A stretch of DNA of 64,000 nucleotides, taken from Paenibacillus athensensis (GTDB lineage: Bacteria; Bacillota; Bacilli; Paenibacillales; NBRC-103111). Below the pieces are notes generated by a model. The model saw only the letters and a list, made by a program, of their open reading frames with translations. It had not been told where the DNA came from and did no database searches. Shown here one piece after another: positions 38,511 to 47,662 of this stretch (its first letter is position 1; every line of letters starts with the position of its first letter). A program made the position numbers and the translations under genes. The stretch is taken from positions 372,001 through 436,000 of the forward strand of contig NZ_MYFO02000002.1 of assembly GCF_004514475.2 (NCBI RefSeq), in the 5' to 3' direction.

Positions 38511-39680
38511 ATGAAGCCGCTTCAAACGTTATATTTTACCCAGTTTATTTCCGCTTTTGCCGATAATATGATTTTGTTTATTACGCTCGCCCTCATTCAA
38601 AACAAGCAGCTGCCGGACATGTACATCGGCGTCGTGCAGGCGTGCTTTCTTGTCGCCTTTGTCGTGCTTGCGCCGTTCGTCGGCGCGTTTGCCGACAAAC
38701 ATAGCAAGTCCAACGTGCTGCTGATCGGCAACGCAGTCAAAGCCGTGGGCATCGCGATGCTGCTGCTCGGGCTTGATCCGGCAGTCAGCTACGCGGTCGT
38801 TGGCATCGGCGCGGCGCTGTATTCGCCGGCGAAATACGGCATTCTCCCGGCGCTGACCCACGACGAGCATGAACTGCTGCGGGCGAACGCGCGCATTGAG
38901 GGCTACACGATTTTTGCGATCCTGCTCGGCTCGGTGGCCGGAGGGCTGCTGGCGAAATGGTCGCTGCTCGGCTCAATGGCCGTCTGCCTTGTTTTTTACC
39001 TGTTATCTCTTGCGTTGACGCTGCGCATTCCCCGTATGGCGGGAAACAGCTCCATCCGCTACGGCCGCGAAATGAGGCGCTTTTTCCTCGATTTCGCCCG
39101 CCTGCTGAGCGATCGCACCACGCGATTCTCGCTGATCGGCACAGGCTCGTTCTGGATGACCTCGGCCGTAGTGCGGCTCGCCGTGCTCGCGTGGATTCCC
39201 GCCCATCTTGGCTTGACCTCTGTGGATCAAATTTCGCTGCTCGTCGCTGTGATCGGCATCGGCATTATGCTCGGCGCGTTCCTGACGCCCAAGCTGCTGC
39301 CCGCGGGCAAATATTACAATTCGCTCGTATTCGGTCTGTTGCTGCTGCTGACGCTGCTTGCGTTCCCGCTCGTATCGAGCCTGCCGGTGACCGTAGCGCT
39401 GCTGCTCGTGGTCGGCTTCTGCGGCGGTGTGTTCATCGTCCCGATGAATACCGTGCTGCAGGATGAAGGGCAGCGCAAGGTCGGCGCGGGCAAAACGATT
39501 GCGATTCAAAATTTCGTGGAAAATCTGCTGATGCTGCTCGGCGTCGGCGGCTACACGCAAATCTCGGCGCACGGCTTTTCGACAGACGGCTCGCTGATCG
39601 CGATTGCTCTGATTCTCGCGTTGTTCGTCGGCTATCTGGCGCTGCAGCGGCGCAGGCTGCTCGGCGGCGCAGCGGCATAG
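38511..39680 (+). CDS. LplT-like lysophospholipid transporter (MFS)
   Basis: The 389-residue MFS protein has about 12 hydrophobic segments and starts MKPLQTLYFTQFISAFADNMILF, like LplT, which begins around the same FLSAFGDNALL-type motif. It starts 6 bp after the Aas-like gene with a GAGGAG site, so it is co-transcribed and probably flips lysophospholipids inward for re-acylation. Unlike the E. coli order, the transporter gene is second. A terminator follows at about 39795. Confidence 0.85.
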   Translation: MKPLQTLYFTQFISAFADNMILFITLALIQNKQLPDMYIGVVQACFLVAFVVLAPFVGAFADKHSKSNVLLIGNAVKAVGIAMLLLGLDPAVSYAVVGIGAALYSPAKYGILPALTHDEHELLRANARIEGYTIFAILLGSVAGGLLAKWSLLGSMAVCLVFYLLSLALTLRIPRMAGNSSIRYGREMRRFFLDFARLLSDRTTRFSLIGTGSFWMTSAVVRLAVLAWIPAHLGLTSVDQISLLVAVIGIGIMLGAFLTPKLLPAGKYYNSLVFGLLLLLTLLAFPLVSSLPVTVALLLVVGFCGGVFIVPMNTVLQDEGQRKVGAGKTIAIQNFVENLLMLLGVGGYTQISAHGFSTDGSLIAIALILALFVGYLALQRRRLLGGAAA

Positions 39681-39794
39681 GGCAAGGGAGCGCCGCCGGC
39701 CGGAGCCGGGGTCGTCATCTTCCTCAATGCGGTCCGAGGTCAGGACGCTGCGGCAGGCGCGCTTTATTTTCACACACTGGCTTATCGGAAGCAC

Positions 39795-39823
39795 AACGCG
39801 TATCGCGACGATGCGCGTTTTTT
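39795..39823 (+). terminator. Terminator after the Aas-LplT operon
   Basis: AACGCG and CGCGTT flank a short loop and run into TTTTTT. The rest of 39681-40148 shows no gene that I can support. Confidence 0.6.
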
Positions 39824-40148
39824 GCTTTGCCACCGCCAATCCTGCTGTCATCTCCGCGCGCCCCCGGAGCCCATCCTTCAGGCGGCATTCCACGGCCAGC
39901 CGGAGCACCCATCGCTCCGGTCATGCCCGGACCGCGCATCTTCTCGCCGGTCGCTGCCCGACTGTCCGACTGCCATCCATTTTTTGTCCGTTGCCGCAAA
40001 GGAAGCGCGCGTTTTATGATGAAAGCGCATAGCTATTTTTTTCGACAAGCGGGACTGTTGTTGTTCCGTGTCGGGTACATAGCCAACGCGAGGCAGCGCG
40101 TTTGACGGGGGACGCCGCGTGTATTTTACGGGAAGAGGGGCTGGACAA

Positions 40149-40949
40149 ATGGAAAAATCTTCGATTATCGGCATCGTGCTGGCTGTCGTCTCAATCGGCG
40201 TCGGGATGGTGCTCAAGGGGGCGAGCCTGGCGGCGCTGCTCAATCCGGCAGCGTTTCTGATCATTTTCGGGGGGACGGCGGCGGCGCTGTTCATTGCGTT
40301 TTCGATGGAAGAGATGAAGCGGTTTCCGAAGCTGATGACGATTGTATTCACCCAGCAAAAGCTGGCCACCAAAAAAGAGCTGATCGACATGTTCGTCGAC
40401 TGGATTTCAATTACCCGCCGCGAGGGGCTGCTGTCGCTGGAGGCCAAGGCCGAGGAGCTGACCGATCCGTTTCTCAAAAGCGGCATGCGGCTGATCATCG
40501 ACGGCAACGACCACGAATTCGTGCGCGATGTGCTGCTGGAGGACATCTCGGAGATGGAGGAGCGGCACCGCAAGGGCGCGCTTATCTTTACCCAGGCGGG
40601 TACATACGCACCAACGCTTGGCGTGCTTGGGGCGGTGGTCGGGCTGATCGCGGCGCTTGGCAATCTCAACGAGATCGAGAAGCTCGGTCATTTGATTTCA
40701 GCGGCTTTCGTGGCGACGCTGCTGGGGATTTTTAGCGGCTATGTGCTGTGGCATCCGATTGCCAACAAGCTGAAGATGAAGTCGAAGCGCGAGGTGGAAA
40801 TCAAGCTGATGATGGTCGAGGGGCTGCTGTCGATTCAATCCGGCGTGTCGGCCAATTCGGTCCGGCAAAAGCTGCTGATTTTCATTCCTAACGCCAAACG
40901 AGCTGAATATAGCGATACGCCGCCTGCCAAGGACGGTGGGGACCAGTGA
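40149..40949 (+). CDS. motA: Flagellar motor stator protein MotA
   Basis: The 266-residue protein has the four membrane helices of MotA with a long cytoplasmic loop between helices 2 and 3. Helix 3 reads TYAPTLGVLGAVVGLIAALGNL, with the conserved Pro and Gly residues, and helix 4 is AFVATLLGIFSGYVLWHPIANKL. The ATG at 40149 has AGAGGGGCTGG upstream. It forms the ion channel of the stator together with MotB, whose GTG start overlaps its stop by four bases. Whether it uses protons or sodium cannot be settled here. Confidence 0.93.
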   Translation: MEKSSIIGIVLAVVSIGVGMVLKGASLAALLNPAAFLIIFGGTAAALFIAFSMEEMKRFPKLMTIVFTQQKLATKKELIDMFVDWISITRREGLLSLEAKAEELTDPFLKSGMRLIIDGNDHEFVRDVLLEDISEMEERHRKGALIFTQAGTYAPTLGVLGAVVGLIAALGNLNEIEKLGHLISAAFVATLLGIFSGYVLWHPIANKLKMKSKREVEIKLMMVEGLLSIQSGVSANSVRQKLLIFIPNAKRAEYSDTPPAKDGGDQ

Positions 40950-41782
40950 GCAAGTCCAAAAAACACGATCATGAAGAGCATATCGACGAGTCCTGGCTGA
41001 TCCCGTACGCCGATCTGCTGACGTTGCTGCTGGCGTTGTTCATTATTTTGTTCGCTTCGAGCCAGATTGACGCCAAAAAATACGACACGGTGATGAAATC
41101 GCTTAACGCGGCGTTCACCGGCGGGGCCGATCCGTTCGAAACGTCGACGCTTGTGCCGATCAACGATGAAGCGAACATGACGACGAAGGCGAGCAGCAAG
41201 CCGGACGGCTCGCAGAAGCAGACGGGGACGGGCAGCGGGGCAGCGGCGGGCAGCGCCGGCACGGGTGCTGCGACGGATGCGGCAGAAGCGCAGCGCCGGA
41301 AGGAAGAGGAGGATTTGAGCCGGCTCAAGGTCAGTCTGGATCGTTTTATTGCCGACAATGGGCTCAGCGGCCAGTTGACGACGAATTTGTCGAGCGAAAA
41401 GCTGATGGTGACGATCAGCGACCGTGCGTTGTTCGATTCCGGCTCGGCGACCGTGAAGACGAATGCCAAGGCGCTGGCGCAAGCGATGGCCGGCATGCTC
41501 GGCGAATATCCGGGCTACCGGATCGAGGTGGCCGGGCATACGGACAATCAGCCGATCCGCAACGCCGAGTTCGATACGAATTGGGATTTGAGCGCGAAGC
41601 GGGCGCTGAATTTTATGAAAATTTTGCTGGATAAAGGGAAGATCGATCCGTCGCTGTTCTACTCCGTCGGCTACGGCGAATATCATCCGGTGGCCGATAA
41701 CGGCACGGCCGAAGGACGCGCGGCGAATCGGCGCGTGGAAGTCAGCATTTTACGCCATCTTTCCGCAAAAGAAGGCGGCTGA
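40946..41782 (+). CDS. motB: Flagellar motor stator protein MotB
   Basis: The 278-residue protein has one N-terminal membrane helix, [23 protein letters not shown], in which the Asp of PYAD is the ion-binding residue. A Gly/Ala/Thr-rich linker follows near residues 85-115, and then the OmpA-like peptidoglycan-binding domain with [10 protein letters not shown] and AKRALNFM. Its GTG start overlaps the motA stop, so the two are coupled. It anchors the stator to the cell wall. Confidence 0.94.
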   Translation: MSKSKKHDHEEHIDESWLIPYADLLTLLLALFIILFASSQIDAKKYDTVMKSLNAAFTGGADPFETSTLVPINDEANMTTKASSKPDGSQKQTGTGSGAAAGSAGTGAATDAAEAQRRKEEEDLSRLKVSLDRFIADNGLSGQLTTNLSSEKLMVTISDRALFDSGSATVKTNAKALAQAMAGMLGEYPGYRIEVAGHTDNQPIRNAEFDTNWDLSAKRALNFMKILLDKGKIDPSLFYSVGYGEYHPVADNGTAEGRAANRRVEVSILRHLSAKEGG

Positions 41783-41900
41783 CAGCCGCCGCACGGTCGG
41801 CCTTGCGCTGTTGCAGTCGCACGGGCCGAGAACTCCTTATCGCAGATTTTGTCGAATTGTGGTATATTTTGTGGAAATACATCTGCAGGGAGTGGACATC

Positions 41901-43595
41901 TTGAAATTGAAAACGCGGGTGATTGTTTGTTTTACCGCCAGTATTGTGTTGATGATGATTGCCGGGGCTGTAGCTATGGTATCGAATCATCAAATGCGCA
42001 CTCATTACGAAAGCATCGTACAAAAGGATGAGAACGTCCGCTTTTTACTGAAATCCATACAATTCCGTTTGGCCGGCTTGTCTAACGACGAGCGCGGTTA
42101 CCTGTTGACTGGCGATGCAACGTTTACCGGGGAGATGGACAGCAAGAGGGCCGATATCGACAGTTATTTGAAAACGCTCGCTGCGCTGCCGCTGTCGCCG
42201 GAGGAGCTGAAAATCAAGGAAACGATCGACGCGAATTACAGCGCTTACGTGCAGGCGAGCGAGCTGGCGCTGCAGCTGTATGCGCAAGGCGCCAAGGCGG
42301 AGGCGCAGCAGCAGCATCTCGGTCCGGAGCGAACGGCGCGCAAGGCGCTGGACCCGCTGATCACCGCATATCTCCAGCAGCAGGAGCAGCGGCTGAACGG
42401 CGATGTGGCGTCGATTGAGCGCGAGGCGTCGCGCAGCAACTACGTGCTGGAGGGCTTGATGGCGCTGACGCTGATCGCAGGGGTAGCGATGGGCTTTGTG
42501 CTGCTGCGCTCGCTGCGTCCGTTGACGGGCATCAACCGCCAGCTCAAGGAAATCGCCGAAGGCAGCGCCGATTTGACGCGGGAGATCGTGGTCAAGTCAA
42601 AGGACGAGATTCGCCAGCTCGCCGACAGCTTCAACGCGATGCTCCGCAATTTGCGCGGCGTGATTGGCGAAGCGCAGGGCTCGGCGCTGCATGTGGCGTC
42701 GTCTGCGGAGCAGCTGGCCGCAGGCGCGCTGCAGGTGCGGCGCTCGGCCGAGCAGATCGCGGCGCGCAGCCAGATGCTGGCTGAAGGCGCGGAGCAGCAG
42801 CTGGCCGAGACGGAGCAAAGCGCCGATATCATCGGCCGGATGAATGAGGGGCTCGGCCAGCTCGGCGCAAGCAGCCGCGATGTGAAGCGGCTGGCCGGCG
42901 ACGCCTCCGAAGCGGCGTCGCAGGGCGGCGAAGCGCTGGTTGAGGCGCTGGAGCGCATGGAAGACGCCGACCGTTATGTGCAGAGCGGCTTTACGCTCGT
43001 GCAGAAGCTGAGCTCGCGCTCGGAAGAGATCGGCGGCATTGCCGGGATGATTCAGGGGCTGGCGAATCAGACGAATCTGCTCGCGCTGAATGCGGCGATT
43101 GAAGCGGCGCGCGCCGGGGAATCCGGTCGCGGCTTTCAGGTCGTGGCGCAGGAGGTGCGCAAGCTGGCCGAGCAGTCGCTGCTCTCGGCCGGTCAGATTA
43201 GCGAGCTGATCGAAGAGGTGCGCCAAGCGACGGCGGAAGCGGTTGAAGCGATGCAGCTCGGCAGCGGTGAAGTCCGCACGAGCGTTGGGCAGACGCGGCG
43301 CGTCAATGATATTTTTGAAGGGCTGCAAGCGCTGTTTGGCGAAGTGTCGGGCAAAATCGGCGAGGTTTCCGATTCCATCGCTTTGCTTGGAGAAGGCAGC
43401 GGCTTGATCGGCCGAATGTCGCAGGAGCTGAGCGGGCAGGCCAAAGCCGGGGCGGCGGCAAGCCAGGAGATGTCTTCCTCCAGTCAGGAGCAGCTGGCTT
43501 CGATGGAGGAAATGATGACGTCGATTCAATCGATGGCGGATACGGCCGACAAGCTGTCGGCGTTGCTCAGGGAGTTTAAAACCGGCGGGCGTTAA
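41901..43595 (+). CDS. Methyl-accepting chemotaxis protein with CHASE3-like sensor
   Basis: The 564-residue receptor starts at TTG 41901 after CAGGGAGTGG. Its first membrane helix is [20 protein letters not shown]. An extracellular helical region resembling CHASE3 ([16 protein letters not shown]) precedes the second helix near residue 190 and a HAMP domain. The signalling hairpin tip reads [29 protein letters not shown]. It lies directly after motAB and probably signals through CheA to the flagellar motor. The ligand is unknown. Confidence 0.92.
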   Translation: MKLKTRVIVCFTASIVLMMIAGAVAMVSNHQMRTHYESIVQKDENVRFLLKSIQFRLAGLSNDERGYLLTGDATFTGEMDSKRADIDSYLKTLAALPLSPEELKIKETIDANYSAYVQASELALQLYAQGAKAEAQQQHLGPERTARKALDPLITAYLQQQEQRLNGDVASIEREASRSNYVLEGLMALTLIAGVAMGFVLLRSLRPLTGINRQLKEIAEGSADLTREIVVKSKDEIRQLADSFNAMLRNLRGVIGEAQGSALHVASSAEQLAAGALQVRRSAEQIAARSQMLAEGAEQQLAETEQSADIIGRMNEGLGQLGASSRDVKRLAGDASEAASQGGEALVEALERMEDADRYVQSGFTLVQKLSSRSEEIGGIAGMIQGLANQTNLLALNAAIEAARAGESGRGFQVVAQEVRKLAEQSLLSAGQISELIEEVRQATAEAVEAMQLGSGEVRTSVGQTRRVNDIFEGLQALFGEVSGKIGEVSDSIALLGEGSGLIGRMSQELSGQAKAGAAASQEMSSSSQEQLASMEEMMTSIQSMADTADKLSALLREFKTGGR

Positions 43596-43611
43596 GCCTT
43601 CCAGACACAGC

Positions 43612-43650
43612 AAATCCCTCCTGTCGGCGGCTGCCGGGGAGGGATTTTTT
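43612..43650 (+). terminator. Terminator after chemoreceptor gene
   Basis: AAATCCCTCC and GGAGGGATTT form the stem, followed by T residues. Confidence 0.8.
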
Positions 43651-43729
43651 TGTCGGATGCACGTGGTAGCGTGCAGGGGCGGACAGCCGGCTTGCATCCT
43701 GTGGCGTTGTGACGAACGTGGATTAAGCG

Positions 43730-44833
43730 TTACGGTTGGCCCCCCAGCTCCTTGAGGGCTTGCTCGACGAACGTATTGTCCAGGACTTTGGAGGTGTCGA
43801 GCTGCTTGTTGATAGCGCCGGCTTTGTAGAGGAAGTCGGCTTGCTCCTGATGAGCCTTGGCAAATTCCGGCGTTGTGGGCGAGAGGATCGGGTCGGCGTT
43901 TTTCAGGACGGTCGTAATGATTTGCTTGTCGAGCTTTTGCGTTTGCACCAGCTCATTGGCGACCTCGTCTTGATGCGCGACATAGTAACGGCGAGCTTCT
44001 TCATAGGTTTTCAGGAACAGCACGGTCAAATCGGGATGCTCATGCGTGAATTTGGTGCGGGCGATCAGGAAGCCCGGCGCGTTGATGTTCAGGTCTTCGC
44101 CGGAGACGAGAATTTTCGCGCCGGCCTGGAAGACGGCGGTGGTAGCGTAAGGCTCCCAAATCGACCAAGCGTCGACGGCGCCGCTATCGAGCGCGGGGCG
44201 GGCTTCGTCGGGCTGAAGCTGGATGACTTTGACGTCATCGCCCTTCAGACCCGCTTTGTCGATGGCCAGATAGAGGAAGTTGTAGGCGCTGCTGCCTTTG
44301 GCCACGGCGACCTTCTTGCCCTTGAGGTCTTTAAGCTCCTTGATCGGGCTGGTCTTGGGAATCACGATCATATTGCCTTTGCGGCCGTCGCTGGTAACGG
44401 CGATTGCGCGAAAATCAACGCCGCCGACCTGACCGGCGACGACGGGCGTGCCGCCGGTGCCGCCAAAATCAAGCCGGCCGGCAGCCAATGCTTCAAAATG
44501 CGGCGGGCCGCTGGCGAATTCGTTCCATTTGACCTCGGCGCCGACGGCTGCGAACGCTTTTTCAAAGTAACCTTTTTCCCGGGCGTAGACGAGGATGCCG
44601 GTTTTGCCCTGTACACCGATGTTGACGACAACTTTGTCTTTGGCAGCAGCCGGGGAAGCCGGGGGGGACGCTTCGGCTGCCGATGCGGTCTGCGCGGCGG
44701 CGGGAGAAGCTCCGGCCGGGGCGGCCGAGCCGGCTTGGCTGCAAGCGGTGAGGATGCCAAGCAGCAGGATTGCCAGCAGGGCGGGTAAGACGGAGAAAAC
44801 GGATAAGGGCGTGTACAACGTGTTTCTTTTCAT
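43730..44833 (-). CDS. Second SsuA-like substrate-binding lipoprotein
   Basis: The 367-residue protein starts at ATG 44833 after AAAGGAGG. It has a lipobox LGILTACSQA and an Ala/Pro-rich tether, then the SsuA/TauA fold: VVNIGVQGKTGILVYAREKG, EALAAGRLDFGGTGGTPVVAGQ and DSGAVDAWSIWEPYATTAV. It diverges from the ssuD2-ssuC2-osmC operon and is preceded by its own promoter and attenuator leader. It likely feeds the permease at 46500. Differences from the SsuA at 31491 suggest another organosulfur ligand. Confidence 0.88.
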   Translation of the reverse strand: MKRNTLYTPLSVFSVLPALLAILLLGILTACSQAGSAAPAGASPAAAQTASAAEASPPASPAAAKDKVVVNIGVQGKTGILVYAREKGYFEKAFAAVGAEVKWNEFASGPPHFEALAAGRLDFGGTGGTPVVAGQVGGVDFRAIAVTSDGRKGNMIVIPKTSPIKELKDLKGKKVAVAKGSSAYNFLYLAIDKAGLKGDDVKVIQLQPDEARPALDSGAVDAWSIWEPYATTAVFQAGAKILVSGEDLNINAPGFLIARTKFTHEHPDLTVLFLKTYEEARRYYVAHQDEVANELVQTQKLDKQIITTVLKNADPILSPTTPEFAKAHQEQADFLYKAGAINKQLDTSKVLDNTFVEQALKELGGQP

Positions 44834-44894
44834 GGGTGATGCCTCCTTTGGGATATGCAGGTTGTTTGCGTCAGCGCTTGGCAAGCCGGGGAAC

Positions 44895-45012
44895 GAAAAA
44901 AGACTCCGCGAGCCTACCGGAATGGAGTCCGGCAGCCGGGAGCCTTTGGTGAACCAATGGGCGCTGTAGCTGTTTGATTAGTCATGTTAGCATGTTTAAT
45001 CCGACTATTCAA
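44895..45012 (-). promoter_or_regulatory. Promoter and attenuator leader of the second ssuA (leader D)
   Basis: On the minus strand: TTGAAT (45012-45007), 17 bp, TAACAT (44989-44984); hairpin TTGG-TTCA-CCAA (44957-44946); then terminator GACTCC/GGAGTC (44929-44902) and TTTTTT. The GGCTCC right after the small hairpin could also pair with GGAGTC, giving two alternative structures. Confidence 0.6.
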
Positions 45013-45057
45013 GTGGGTATAGTGAATTATGAATCGGTTTTTTTTGCCAAGTGAGGG

Positions 45058-45192
45058 TTGACGAGGAAAAAAACAGGTGCTATGATCGTTCTATATCCGA
45101 GTAATTCGGTTTGTATTATTGGTTTTATTTCGTCTACCGGTTCACTGGAGACTTTCTTTTTGTCCGCGAGGGATGAGAAGAAGGTCTTTTTT
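45058..45192 (+). promoter_or_regulatory. Promoter and attenuator leader of ssuD2 operon (leader C)
   Basis: TTGACG (45058-45063), 17 bp, TATGAT (45081-45086); hairpin CCGG-TTCA-CTGG (45137-45148); then AGACTTTCTT (45149-45158) pairs with AAGAAGGTCT (45178-45187) before T residues. It ends 29 bp before the first gene. Confidence 0.65.
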
Positions 45193-45220
45193 GCTTATCC
45201 AAAATGGAGTGAGGAGCTGA

Positions 45221-46444
45221 TTGCAGGTGGCAGAGCAGCGCAAGCAAGCGGGAGATGTGGATCATGAGGTGGAGTTCGGCTGGTTTATTCCAACGACGGG
45301 CGACGGCAAATACATCGGCGTGCCGCCGGAGCGGGAATCGACGAGCGCGTATATGATTGAGGTTGCGCAAGCGGCTGAGCGGGCGGGCTTTACATTCGCG
45401 CTGATTCCGACGGGCGGCAATTGCATCGATGCGTGGATCGTCGGCTCGACGATTGCGTCGCATACGAAGACGCTGAAGCCGCTGGTGGCGATGCGGCCCG
45501 GGCTGATTGCTCCGGTGCTGGCGGCGCGGATGGCCGCTTCGCTGGATTATGTCAGCGGCGGGCGGGCGCTGATTAATGTGGTGACCGGGGGCAGCCCCGG
45601 CGATTTGACGGCGACCGGCGATCCACTGGCGCATGCGCATGATGAGCGGTATGAGCGGACGCGCGAGTTTTTGCAGATCGTCAAGCAGGTCTGGACGAAT
45701 GCGCAGGGAAAAACCGCGAAGTTCCTGGCCGGGAACCAGACGTATGCCGATACGGAGAAGGTGCATTTTCACGGAAAATATTACGATATCGAAGGCGGGG
45801 CCAGCTTCCCGGCTCCAGTTCAGCAGCCGCATCCGCCGCTGTATTTTGGCGGAAGTTCGCCTGCGGGCAAGCGAACGGCTGCGGAGACGGCCGATGTGTA
45901 CCTGCTGTGGGCCGAGCCGCTGGACTGGATCTCCGGGCAAATCGCCGAGCTGGAGCAGCTGCGCGCCGAGCTGAAGCGCGATCAGGGGCTTGACCGTCAG
46001 CTGCGATACGGTCTGCGGGCTCAGGTGCTCGTTCGGGAGACCGAAGAGGAGGCTTGGCGCGAGGCGTGGGACATCATCAGCAGGGTGGACCGCGAGGCGC
46101 TGGAGTATTCCGGACAGCGCTTTACGCAGACGGATGCGACGAACCAGAAGCGGCAAAATGAGCTGCGCGAGCTATCCCGGTCGAATGATTATGTGCTGGC
46201 GCCGAATCTGTGGGCCGGTCTATCGATTGTTCGCGGCGGCGGCTCGATGCTGCTGGTCGGCACGCCGGAGCAGGTATCGGATCGGCTGCTGGAATACGTC
46301 GATTTGGGCATTTCATCGTTTGTGCTGTCCGGTTATCCGAATCTGGAGGAGTCGCAGTATACCGGCGAGCTGCTGCTGCCGCTTGTGAAGCGGAAGCTGG
46401 CCGAGCGCAAGCAGCTGCGGGCGGCAGCTGGCAGTACAGTTTAG
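45221..46444 (+). CDS. SsuD-like FMNH2-dependent monooxygenase, second copy
   Basis: The protein of about 407 residues is an LLM monooxygenase of the SsuD group: [51 protein letters not shown] and [27 protein letters not shown] at 45221 and a GTG at 45227 are both possible starts after AGGAG. It differs from the SsuD at 32609 by an insertion around residues 165-185 (NAQGKTAKFLAGNQTYADTE), so substrate range may differ (other sulfonates or sulfones). It leads an operon with a permease and an OsmC protein. Confidence 0.88.
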   Translation: MQVAEQRKQAGDVDHEVEFGWFIPTTGDGKYIGVPPERESTSAYMIEVAQAAERAGFTFALIPTGGNCIDAWIVGSTIASHTKTLKPLVAMRPGLIAPVLAARMAASLDYVSGGRALINVVTGGSPGDLTATGDPLAHAHDERYERTREFLQIVKQVWTNAQGKTAKFLAGNQTYADTEKVHFHGKYYDIEGGASFPAPVQQPHPPLYFGGSSPAGKRTAAETADVYLLWAEPLDWISGQIAELEQLRAELKRDQGLDRQLRYGLRAQVLVRETEEEAWREAWDIISRVDREALEYSGQRFTQTDATNQKRQNELRELSRSNDYVLAPNLWAGLSIVRGGGSMLLVGTPEQVSDRLLEYVDLGISSFVLSGYPNLEESQYTGELLLPLVKRKLAERKQLRAAAGSTV

Positions 46445-46499
46445 GTTAAGCGAATAGGTGACCCGATAAACCGCCATGCGGATATAAAGGAGATATGAG

Positions 46500-47639
46500 A
46501 TGAGTCCATCAGAGGTGATTACGGGAAGCCAGCCGGTGGCAGCTGCGGCGCGCAGGCCGGCTGCAGCGCCGCAATCTGCGACAGACGCCGAAGCAGCGGC
46601 TGCGAGCGGAGCGTTGAGCAGGCCGGACGACGGGGAATCGGAGAAGACGGGCGTCTTGGCCGAGCGTGCGCAAGAACAAGCGGAACGAAAAGAAGCGAGG
46701 GAGTCCGGTGGTTCGGCGCAACAGGTGGAGGTGCGGGCAGAGCGAAGAGAAACAGAGCAATCCGGTGTCTTGCGGGAGCGCTTGGAAAAGCGCCCAGAGC
46801 CAAGGCGGGCGAAGGAGTCCGCCGTCCCGGTGGAGCGCGCGGAAGAACGCGTCGAGCCGCGCAAGGCGGGAGCAGACAGCCGATGGGCGGCGATAGCACG
46901 CGGTGCAGTGCTGCCGATCGTCGTAGTCGCAGTGTGGCAGGCGTTAGGCACGCTTGGCGTTGTATCCTCGACGATTTTGCCGACGCCGCTGGATATTGCG
47001 CGCGCTTTCTACGATTTGACCGTCAGCGGGGACATTTTCAAGCATTTGCGCATCAGCTTGTGGCGGGCCGCAATCGGTTTTGCGCTAGGCGGCAGTCTGG
47101 GTCTGCTTTTTGGCGTGTTGGTCGGTCTTTTTCGCAGATTCGAGCAGTCGTTGGATCCTTCCGTGCAGATGCTGCGCACGATTCCGCATTTGGCGGTGAC
47201 ACCGCTGTTTATTTTGTGGTTCGGATTTGGTGAATTTTCTAAAATTTTACTGATAGCCAAGGGAGCTTTTTTCCCTTTGTATGTGCAGACGTTTCTCGGC
47301 ATCCGCAGCGTCGACGCGAAGCTGTTTGACGTGGCCCGGGTGCTGCAGTTCAGCCGCTTGCAGCAGATTACGAAGCTGGTGTTGCCGGCGGCGCTGCCGA
47401 ATATTTTGCTTGGACTGCGGTTGTCGATCGGGGTAGCCTGGTTGGGGCTTGTCGTCGCGGAGCTGATGGGCTCCAGCGAGGGTGTCGGTTATTTGATTCT
47501 CGATGCCCGGCAATTCTCGCAAACGGCGATTGTGTTTGTCGGGATTGTGATTTTTGCCGTCGTGGGCAAGGGCTCGGATTCGCTGGTGCGGTATTTGGAG
47601 AAGCGGCTGTTACAGTGGCGTGACAGCTTTAACGGATAA
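46500..47639 (+). CDS. SsuC-like permease with long charged N-terminal extension
   Basis: The permease part (from about residue 130, RGAVLPIVVVAVWQALGTLG) is a normal SsuC-type membrane subunit, with EAA loop near DVARVLQFSRLQQITKLVLPAALPNIL. It is preceded by some 125 residues of low-complexity Ala/Glu/Arg-rich sequence with recurring ER.EKR.EPRRAKES-like segments and no membrane helix. The ATG at 46500 has AAGGAG seven bases upstream, so the extension is probably translated. SsuC proteins are usually 250-280 residues long; this one is 379. Partners are presumably the divergent SsuA-like protein and the SsuB at 18828. Confidence 0.85.
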   Translation: MSPSEVITGSQPVAAAARRPAAAPQSATDAEAAAASGALSRPDDGESEKTGVLAERAQEQAERKEARESGGSAQQVEVRAERRETEQSGVLRERLEKRPEPRRAKESAVPVERAEERVEPRKAGADSRWAAIARGAVLPIVVVAVWQALGTLGVVSSTILPTPLDIARAFYDLTVSGDIFKHLRISLWRAAIGFALGGSLGLLFGVLVGLFRRFEQSLDPSVQMLRTIPHLAVTPLFILWFGFGEFSKILLIAKGAFFPLYVQTFLGIRSVDAKLFDVARVLQFSRLQQITKLVLPAALPNILLGLRLSIGVAWLGLVVAELMGSSEGVGYLILDARQFSQTAIVFVGIVIFAVVGKGSDSLVRYLEKRLLQWRDSFNG

Positions 47640-47662
47640 CGGAAAGGGATGGTGGGAGCGAA

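Noticed and set aside
39724-39999. Gly/Pro/Met-containing minus-strand frame in the gap before motA
   Set aside because: No ribosome binding site and no family resemblance; it overlaps a terminator hairpin of the upstream operon.
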